Position numbers and translations under genes: made by a program
The notes under the pieces: model-generated
What the model saw: only the letters and a program-made list of their open reading frames with translations
Told to the model about the DNA's origin: nothing
Database searches by the model: none
Part shown: in pieces, positions 1 through 5,003 of the stretch
Layout of the letters: each line of letters starts with the position of its first letter
Position numbering within the stretch: position 1 is the stretch's first letter
Assembly (NCBI GenBank): GCA_947474485.1
Contig: CANJJP010000172.1
Coordinates: 1-5,003 of the forward strand
Source: Bacteroidota bacterium
GTDB lineage: Bacteria > Bacteroidota > Bacteroidia > B-17B0 > Aurantibacillaceae
Direction: 5' to 3'
Length of the DNA stretch: 5,003 bases

Positions 1-1
1 A

Positions 2-658
2 AATGAAATCAAGGAGAAAGAAAAAATTGTTACTGCAAGTGCAAAATCTGGAGATGTAAAAAGCAAGGAAGAGCAAATTAAAGAAGATATCCAAGCAATT
101 TATGATTTAATGGGCAAAAATAAAGCGCGCATTAATAAGTTAAGCAAAAAACTTAAGAATGCTGACACTAAGATTGCTGGTTTAGAGCAAATGCTTGCTA
201 ACCTAGAGGCTCAATTAACTGAGAAAGACTTAGAAATTACTGATTTAAAAAACACAATCGAGCAATTACATATTGAGTTAAGTAATCTAAATATGAATTA
301 CGAAGAGTTAGCTCAAGAAGCTGAAGTTAAAACGGAGAAGTTAAACGCTGCTTACTACGCTATCGGAACTTCAAAAGAATTAAAAGAAAATGGTGTTATT
401 ACTAAAGAAGGTGGTTTTATTGGAATCGGCAAATCAACTTCTTTGAAGAATGATTTTAATAAGGATTATTTCACTAAAATAGATGCATCTACAACAAATA
501 CGATTACAATTGGCGCTAAAAAAGCTAAAATTGTAACGGTTCATCCTAGTAGTTCTTATAAAATTATTGGAGAGAAACCAGTTGAAAAAATTGAAATTTC
601 TAACTCAGAAGATTTCTGGGGAGCATCAAAATACCTAGTAATCATTATTGAAAACTAA
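2..658 (+). CDS. Coiled-coil protein with a conserved-looking C-terminal domain, 5' end missing
   Basis: The reading frame is open from base 2 to the TAA at 656-658, giving 218 visible residues, and the true start lies before the window. The ATG at 110 is probably internal: no ribosome binding site precedes it, and the 36 codons upstream continue the same Lys/Glu-rich helical composition. Visible residues about 22-107 form a long charged helix with heptad-like spacing of Leu, Ile and Met, typical of a coiled coil. Residues about 108-218 form a separate domain containing YYAIGTSKELKENGVI, the glycine-rich GGFIGIGK, DYFTKID, VHPSSSYKI and a hydrophobic end, SKYLVIIIEN. From memory this resembles Bacteroidota proteins of roughly 300 residues, some of which databases name after a collagen-binding adhesin; many start with a lipoprotein signal. 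Neither the signal nor the function can be confirmed here, because the N-terminus is absent. A terminator follows closely, so this is the last gene of its transcript. Confidence 0.85.
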   Translation, partial: NEIKEKEKIVTASAKSGDVKSKEEQIKEDIQAIYDLMGKNKARINKLSKKLKNADTKIAGLEQMLANLEAQLTEKDLEITDLKNTIEQLHIELSNLNMNYEELAQEAEVKTEKLNAAYYAIGTSKELKENGVITKEGGFIGIGKSTSLKNDFNKDYFTKIDASTTNTITIGAKKAKIVTVHPSSSYKIIGEKPVEKIEISNSEDFWGASKYLVIIIEN

Positions 659-680
659 GGATTGGATTAAATTTATTTCT

Positions 681-717
681 AAGGGCCTTTCAAATTTTTG
701 AAAGGCCTTTTTGTTTT
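681..717 (+). terminator. Intrinsic terminator after the coiled-coil protein gene
   Basis: Bases 681-693 pair with 698-710 to give a 13-bp stem with one G-U pair and a 4-base loop. The stem core is GGCCTTTCAA against TTGAAAGGCC. The run TTGTTTT follows directly on the + strand. The hairpin begins 22 bases after the stop codon of the upstream gene and should isolate that gene from aroC. The minus strand has no comparable T-run, so termination is mainly in the + direction. Confidence 0.9.
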
Positions 718-722
718 ATCTA

Positions 723-739
723 TTGTTCCAATTGAACAA
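723..739. repeat. Short inverted repeat TTGTTC-N5-GAACAA
   Basis: Two perfect 6-base arms (723-728 and 734-739) flank the 5-base centre CAATT. The repeat lies between the upstream terminator and the putative aroC promoter, about 85 bases before the aroC start. Its symmetry would suit a dimeric regulator, but a repeat this short also occurs by chance in AT-rich DNA. No function is assigned. Confidence 0.3.
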
Positions 740-810
740 CTTTCTTTAATAATGAAATAATTGATTTCGCAACTAATCTAGAAATTCCTGCAATAATTTA
801 AACTCTTTCT

Positions 811-818
811 TATCTTTG
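811..818 (+). promoter_or_regulatory. Putative Bacteroidota -7 element for aroC
   Basis: TATCTTTG matches the Bacteroidota primary sigma factor -7 consensus TAnnTTTG exactly. The -33 TTG element is poor: only CTG at 788-790 sits at a suitable distance, with a 20-base spacer. The element ends six bases before the aroC ATG. Transcription would therefore start at or next to the ATG, giving a leaderless or nearly leaderless message. An exact match to six defined bases can arise by chance, so this is moderate evidence. Confidence 0.45.
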
Positions 819-824
819 TTACTT

Positions 825-1916
825 ATGGCAGGCAACACATTGGGAACCTTATTTAAGCTTACTACTTTTGGCGAAAGTCACGGACTAGCCTTGGGTGGAA
901 TTATTGATGGTTGCCCCGCTGGTTTAGAAATTGATTTTGATTTTATTAAATCAGAATTACAACGTCGTAAACCGGGACAATCACATATTGTTACGCAACG
1001 TAAAGAAGAAGATGAAGTAGAATTTCTTTCTGGAATTTATGAAGGAAAAACTACAGGTACTTCAATTGGTTTTATAATTCGTAATGAAGACCAAAAATCT
1101 AAAGATTACAATCATAATACAAATGTTTATCGCCCTTCTCATGCGGATTATACTTATGATACCAAATATGGCATTCGCGACCATCGTGGCGGCGGGCGCT
1201 CATCTGCGCGTGAAACAGCTTGTCGTGTTGTAGCAGGTGCTATTGCTAAACTAATTTTAAAAAAGGATGGAATTCAAGTTCATGCGTATGTATCTCAAGT
1301 TGCACATATTAAATTGAAAAAAAAATATTCTGAATTAGATTTAAGTAAAACAGATTCAAATATTGTTCGTTGCCCAGATGCAGAAACTGCTGAAGCGATG
1401 ATATCCTTAATTGAAGAAACACGTAAAGCAGGCGACACAGTTGGTGGAATCATAACTTGTGTTTGTAAAGGTGTGCATGCAGGATTAGGAGAACCAGTGT
1501 TTGATAAACTACATGCAGATTTAGGAAAAGCAATGCTAAGTATTAATGCTGTAAAAGGTTTTGAATATGGGGCAGGTTTTGACTCAATTCACAAAAAAGG
1601 CTCTGAACTAAACGATTTGTTTGAGACTAAGGACGGGAAAGTAATTACGAGCACAAACAATTCCGGTGGAATACAAGGTGGCATTACTAACGGAATGGAT
1701 ATTTATTGTAATGTGGCATTTAAACCAGTTGCAACCATTATGCAGGAACAAGCTACTATTGATAGTGCAGGAGAAGCAACGAGCATTCATGGTAAAGGTA
1801 GGCATGACCCATGCGTATTGCCACGTGCTGTGCCTATTGTTGAAAGCATGGCAGCATTGGTGTTACTAGATCATATTTTAAGAAATAAAACGACCAAATT
1901 AAATGAACTTTTCTAA
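825..1916 (+). CDS. aroC: Chorismate synthase
   Basis: This enzyme (EC 4.2.3.5) converts 5-enolpyruvylshikimate-3-phosphate to chorismate, the last step of the shikimate pathway, using reduced FMN without net redox change. It acts in the cytoplasm as a tetramer. The 363 residues fit the usual family length. All three family signatures are visible: FGESHG at residues 15-20, RSSARET at 125-131 and RHDPC at 326-330. His19 and His106 (in PSHAD) match the two catalytic histidines of the family. The ATG at 825 was chosen because MAGNTLGTLFKLTTFGESHG is the standard N-terminus; an in-frame TTG at 816 would add three residues and falls inside the putative promoter. No Shine-Dalgarno sequence is present. 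The last 14 bases overlap the symporter gene in another frame, which suggests co-transcription and possibly translational coupling. The reading frame is intact and no key residue is missing. Confidence 0.98.
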   Translation: MAGNTLGTLFKLTTFGESHGLALGGIIDGCPAGLEIDFDFIKSELQRRKPGQSHIVTQRKEEDEVEFLSGIYEGKTTGTSIGFIIRNEDQKSKDYNHNTNVYRPSHADYTYDTKYGIRDHRGGGRSSARETACRVVAGAIAKLILKKDGIQVHAYVSQVAHIKLKKKYSELDLSKTDSNIVRCPDAETAEAMISLIEETRKAGDTVGGIITCVCKGVHAGLGEPVFDKLHADLGKAMLSINAVKGFEYGAGFDSIHKKGSELNDLFETKDGKVITSTNNSGGIQGGITNGMDIYCNVAFKPVATIMQEQATIDSAGEATSIHGKGRHDPCVLPRAVPIVESMAALVLLDHILRNKTTKLNELF

Positions 1917-3228
1917 GAACGGATTAATTATATCAATTGTTATTGCAATGATTTTGGGTATCGTGCTAGGTGCCACTATTAACAATAACAAAACTACAGC
2001 ATACGCAGCAGCTAAAGAAACCGCATTACAACAATGCAATGGAAATGAAAAACATGAATCAATTGTTAAAGCTGTTTATGATAAACAAGAAAAGAATGCT
2101 AAAAAAGATATAGCTTCCAATTTTTCTTTACTGAGTGATATCTTTCTTCGTCTTATTAAAATGATAATTGCCCCGCTAGTATTCGCAGTGTTGGTAGTAG
2201 GTGTAGCTAAAGTTGGCGATTTTAAGGTAGTAGGACGAATAGGAGGGAAGACACTTATTTATTTTACTTGTGCAACATTAATTGCATTAAGTTTAGGTTT
2301 AGTAATTGTAAATGTGTTTGAACCAGGAAAAGCCATGCATCTCGAATTGCCTGAAGTAGGCGCAGATACTGGTGTTAAAGTAGCCTCGCAAACTGCTAAG
2401 AATTTTGTTAATCATGTAATTCCGCAAAGTATTGTAGAAGCAATGGCAAACAATGAAGTGTTACCCATTGTAATATTTGCATTGTTTTTTGGTATTGCAG
2501 CTGCAGCTGTTGGAAACAAAGCAGATTCCTTAGTTAATTTGCTAGATGCTCTTTCACATATTATGTTTAAGGTTACTAATTATGTGATGAAGTTTGCACC
2601 CGTTGGTGTGTTTGGTGCAATTACAGCTGTAGTAATAACGCAAGGTTTGGATGTACTCTCAGGATACGTGTATCTTATTGCCTGTTTCTTTGGTGGATTG
2701 TTGTTCTTTGTTTTTGTAGTGCTATTTTTAATTTGTGCAGTATTAAAAATAAAATTCTACAAATTATTAGGTTTGATTAAAGAACCACTTTTGCTTGCAT
2801 TTAGCACAGCCAGCTCGGAAGCAGCGATGCCAAAAACAATAGAGGCTCTTGAGAAATTTGGAGTATCTAAAAAAGTAACGAGTTTTGTTTTGCCTTTGGG
2901 TTATTCGTTTAACCTTGATGGCTCTATCATGTATATGACTTTTGCAACTATGTTTATTGCACAAGCATACGGAATGGATATTTCTTTCGCCGACCAAATT
3001 AAAATGATGTTGATTTTATTACTTACATCAAAAGGTGTTGCCGGTGTGCCTCGTGCCTCATTTGTAGTAATTGCAGGTATGCTTGCCATGTTTAAAATCC
3101 CAGTTGAAGGGATGTTGCTTTTATTAGCTGTTGACCAATTATTAGATATGGGCCGCTCTGCAACTAACGTAATTGGTAACGCCGTAGCTTCTGCTGTTGT
3201 AGCGAAGTGGGAAGGGGAGAAGATTTAA
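1903..3228 (+). CDS. Dicarboxylate/amino acid:cation symporter (DAACS, GltP/DctA type)
   Basis: This 441-residue inner-membrane carrier should import acidic amino acids or C4-dicarboxylates with Na+ or H+. Family landmarks appear in order: the first membrane helix at residues 7-26; FLRLIKMIIAPLVF at 81-94; the HP1 serine motif STASSEAAMP at 301-310; NLDGS at 337-341, the counterpart of the NMDGT cation-binding motif; the HP2 segment TSKGVAGVP at 375-383; and in the last helix D411, D415, R418, S419 and N422. R418 aligns with GltPh Arg397, which binds the substrate side-chain carboxylate, so an acidic substrate is likely. The position of GltPh Asp405 is Asn426, as in DctA-like members. The loop after helix 1 (about 26-72) is long and charged. 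Whether glutamate, aspartate, succinate or another acid is carried cannot be told from sequence, so no gene symbol is given. The start overlaps the aroC end by 14 bases. No clear terminator follows. Confidence 0.95.
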   Translation: MNFSKNGLIISIVIAMILGIVLGATINNNKTTAYAAAKETALQQCNGNEKHESIVKAVYDKQEKNAKKDIASNFSLLSDIFLRLIKMIIAPLVFAVLVVGVAKVGDFKVVGRIGGKTLIYFTCATLIALSLGLVIVNVFEPGKAMHLELPEVGADTGVKVASQTAKNFVNHVIPQSIVEAMANNEVLPIVIFALFFGIAAAAVGNKADSLVNLLDALSHIMFKVTNYVMKFAPVGVFGAITAVVITQGLDVLSGYVYLIACFFGGLLFFVFVVLFLICAVLKIKFYKLLGLIKEPLLLAFSTASSEAAMPKTIEALEKFGVSKKVTSFVLPLGYSFNLDGSIMYMTFATMFIAQAYGMDISFADQIKMMLILLLTSKGVAGVPRASFVVIAGMLAMFKIPVEGMLLLLAVDQLLDMGRSATNVIGNAVASAVVAKWEGEKI

Positions 3229-3391
3229 GAGAATTAGTGTTTCAACTTTGTTTAACTTATAACTAACTATTTTTCTAAAAAGCTAATTTCAAACTTATCC
3301 TAGAACCTTCTATTTTCATGCTTTTTTAGTATCTTTGCCACCGAAATTTTGAGGGTAAACAAACCTTTAAGCTTTCAATCTAAAACTTAAA
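3229..3391. other. Intergenic region between the symporter and ccmF-like genes
   Basis: This AT-rich stretch of 163 bases holds no convincing gene on either strand. It contains the -7-like element at 3330-3337 and weak, long-looped inverted repeats such as AATTAG/CTAATT, but no GC-rich hairpin followed by a T-run. Some read-through from the aroC-symporter transcript is therefore possible. No ATG lies between the -7 element and base 3425. Confidence 0.6.
3330..3337 (+). promoter_or_regulatory. Putative Bacteroidota -7 element for the ccmF-like gene
   Basis: TATCTTTG matches the consensus TAnnTTTG exactly and is followed by GCC. It lies in the gap after the symporter gene and about 55 bases before the expected start of the ccmF-like gene. 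No clear TTG is found 17-23 bases upstream, so the -33 element is missing or degenerate. Transcription would begin near 3342-3345 and leave a 5' leader of roughly 50 bases. Confidence 0.5.
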
Positions 3392-5003
3392 ATTATCAAT
3401 ACAGAAATAGAATATATAGGCGAACATGTGTGGGCAGGCAAGCTGGGCAATTTCTTTATCGTTTTGTCATTTGTAGCTGCTTTATTTTCAAGTATTTCGT
3501 ATTACTTTTTAGCTCGTAATCCAATTGATACTTCTTGGAAAAACCTCGCGAGAAAAGGATTTTATCTTCATGCACTTGGTGTATTTGGAATTGTAGGCAC
3601 ATTGTTTTTCATGCTTTACAATCGTTATTTTGAGTACCAATATGTTTCTCAGCACTCCAACTCAACCATGGCAATGCAATATATTTTTGCGTGTTTTTGG
3701 GAAGGACAGGAGGGAAGCTTTATCCTTTGGACCTTTTGGCATGTAGTTATTGGTTTAATATTAATGCGTACCGCAAAATCATTTGAGGCTCCAGTAATGT
3801 TTATGCTCTCTTTTGTTCAGGTGTTTCTTACAAGTATGTTATTAGGTATAGTTGTATTTAAAGTTCGTATAGGAATGAATCCATTCTTATTATTAAGAGA
3901 GCATCCAGATTACATGAACATCCCAATTTTGAAAAACCCTAATTACGTCGAAAAAATTGGAATGATGGCAAAGGGTTTAAATCCTTTACTGCAAAATTAT
4001 TGGATGACGATTCATCCTCCAACCTTGTTTTTAGGATTCGCATTAACGGTTGTTCCTTTTGCTTATGCCTTTGCTGGTATTTGGAAAAAAGATTTTACTA
4101 CTTGGCAAAAACCAGCTTTACCTTGGACCTTTGTTGGTGTTGGTATTTTAGGAATTGGTGTTTTAATGGGCGGCGCTTGGGCATATGAAGCATTAAGCTT
4201 TGGTGGTTTTTGGGCTTGGGATCCGGTGGAGAATGCATCTATGGTGCCATGGGTAACTTTAGTTGCAGCGGGGCATGTAATGATTATTAATAAAAACAGA
4301 AAAGGATCTTTATTCATTTCTTTTTTCTTAGCAATCGTATCATTCATTTTAATTCTTTATTCAACATTCCTTACGCGCAGTGGTATACTTGGCGATTCAT
4401 CTGTGCATGCTTTTACTGATTTAGGAATGCAAAAACAATTATTATTGTTCTTGTTGATTTTTGTTTATGCTTCTGTTGTTATTCTGTTAAAAGAAAAAAC
4501 TTTGCGTTTAATTTATATCTGTGCTTCAGTAATAACATTGTTATGTGTATTCGCCTTTAGTATTTTACCTTCTTATATTTTATTATCGTGGGGAACAATT
4601 AGTGCAATTTTTATAGTAATTGGTTATGTGAAATTCTTCCCAAAAGATAAAGGTGAAGATGGAATTAGCTCTCGTGAGTTTTGGATGTTTGTAGGTAGTT
4701 TAATGTTGTTGATGAGCGCTGTCATTATCAGTTTATTTACTTCTACACCTATCTTTAATAAACTACTCGGGCAAAAAGGTGCACCAATAGATATTTATAC
4801 TTATAACAAATGGAGTTTACCTTTTGCTGTTATCGTAATGCTGTTAAGTGGATTTGCTCAGTTTTTAAAATATAGTAAAACCGATATGTCGAAGTTTTAC
4901 AAAAATTTAAGTGTGTCCTTAATTATTTCCTTAGCTATTGGTTTAACCGCTGCATTTGCATTATACTCATCAAAAGCTTACGATTTAGCTCCCGAAAAGC
5001 AAC
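3392..5003 (+). CDS. ccmF: CcmF-type cytochrome c haem lyase, 3' end beyond the window
   Basis: This multi-pass inner-membrane protein of cytochrome c maturation system I takes haem from holo-CcmE and attaches it to CXXCH motifs of apocytochromes. About 537 codons are visible, without a stop, so the 3' end is missing. Numbering from 3392, landmarks are WEGQEGS at 103-109; LNPLLQNYWMTIHPP with His208 (likely P-His1); the WWD-type haem-handling motif GGFWAWDPVENAS at 272-283; His295 (likely TM-His1); and STFLTRSGILGDSSVHAF with His339 (likely P-His2). These match CcmF better than CcsA or CcmC; the fourth CcmF histidine was not identified. Hydrophobic helices fill most of the rest. The frame opens at 3371 after a TAA and contains no ATG before the conserved start region EIEYIGEHVWAGKLGNFF. 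Initiation is probably at ATT 3392 or ATC 3395. GTG at 3428 is the first conventional start but would remove conserved-looking residues. The N-terminus and the insert near residues 165-190 look like the Bacteroidota form. Confidence 0.92.
   Translation, partial: MINTEIEYIGEHVWAGKLGNFFIVLSFVAALFSSISYYFLARNPIDTSWKNLARKGFYLHALGVFGIVGTLFFMLYNRYFEYQYVSQHSNSTMAMQYIFACFWEGQEGSFILWTFWHVVIGLILMRTAKSFEAPVMFMLSFVQVFLTSMLLGIVVFKVRIGMNPFLLLREHPDYMNIPILKNPNYVEKIGMMAKGLNPLLQNYWMTIHPPTLFLGFALTVVPFAYAFAGIWKKDFTTWQKPALPWTFVGVGILGIGVLMGGAWAYEALSFGGFWAWDPVENASMVPWVTLVAAGHVMIINKNRKGSLFISFFLAIVSFILILYSTFLTRSGILGDSSVHAFTDLGMQKQLLLFLLIFVYASVVILLKEKTLRLIYICASVITLLCVFAFSILPSYILLSWGTISAIFIVIGYVKFFPKDKGEDGISSREFWMFVGSLMLLMSAVIISLFTSTPIFNKLLGQKGAPIDIYTYNKWSLPFAVIVMLLSGFAQFLKYSKTDMSKFYKNLSVSLIISLAIGLTAAFALYSSKAYDLAPEKQ

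Noticed and set aside
110..112. ATG as the start of the coiled-coil protein
   Set aside because: The same frame is open to the window edge with similar composition, and no ribosome binding or promoter signal precedes the ATG. The gene is better read as truncated at its 5' end.
816..824. TTG start extending chorismate synthase by three residues
   Set aside because: The ATG at 825 gives the standard family N-terminus, and the TTG overlaps the putative -7 element.
1608..1869. Short open frames on both strands inside aroC (1608-1805 minus, 1666-1869 plus)
   Set aside because: They lie wholly inside an intact, well-conserved gene, and their translations show no recognisable domain.
2767..3089. 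Two minus-strand open frames inside the symporter gene
   Set aside because: They are antisense to conserved transport motifs and resemble no protein I know. They arise from the composition of the coding strand.
3275..3329. Inverted repeat CTAAAAAGC / GCTTTTTTAG as a terminator after the symporter gene
   Set aside because: The arms are AT-rich and need a bulge, the loop is about 36 bases, and no T-run follows in the right place.
3426..3476. Short frame starting at ATG 3426 as a small upstream peptide gene
   Set aside because: It has only 16 codons, lies inside the ccmF-like frame and lacks a translation signal.
4000..4347. Open frames overlapping the ccmF-like gene (4000-4188 plus, 4063-4347 minus)
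   Set aside because: The main frame here encodes the conserved haem-handling motif and histidines, so the alternative frames are by-products.

Overview
The window looks like an ordinary chromosomal stretch from a member of the Bacteroidota, probably near the Flavobacteriia or a related class. The grounds are AT-rich codon use, the absence of Shine-Dalgarno sequences in front of the genes, two exact matches to the Bacteroidota -7 promoter element (TAnnTTTG), and a CcmF-type protein whose N-terminus and inserts resemble, from memory, the Bacteroidota form. The placement rests on these traits only; no database search was possible.

All recognised genes lie on the + strand. (1) Bases 2-658 hold the 3' end of a coiled-coil protein gene whose start lies before the window. 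It closes with a strong intrinsic terminator at 681-717. (2) Bases 718-824 are a short intergenic stretch with a small inverted repeat and a -7-like element directly in front of the next gene. (3) aroC (825-1916) encodes chorismate synthase. It overlaps by 14 bases a gene for a sodium- or proton-coupled dicarboxylate/acidic amino acid symporter (1903-3228), so the two probably share one mRNA. (4) Bases 3229-3391 carry a second -7-like element. (5) A large gene for a CcmF-type cytochrome c haem lyase begins near 3392 and runs off the right edge. It has no in-frame ATG at its expected start, which is the most unusual thing in the window.

The genes do not form one pathway. aroC ends the shikimate pathway to chorismate, the symporter imports acidic organic compounds, and CcmF attaches haem to c-type cytochromes for respiration. 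I found no mobile element, CRISPR array, RNA gene, toxin-antitoxin pair or defence system, and no evidence of a novel system. The findings are modest: the start-codon anomaly, a possible leaderless aroC transcript, the aroC-symporter coupling, an enlarged extracytoplasmic loop in the symporter, and a poorly characterised coiled-coil protein.
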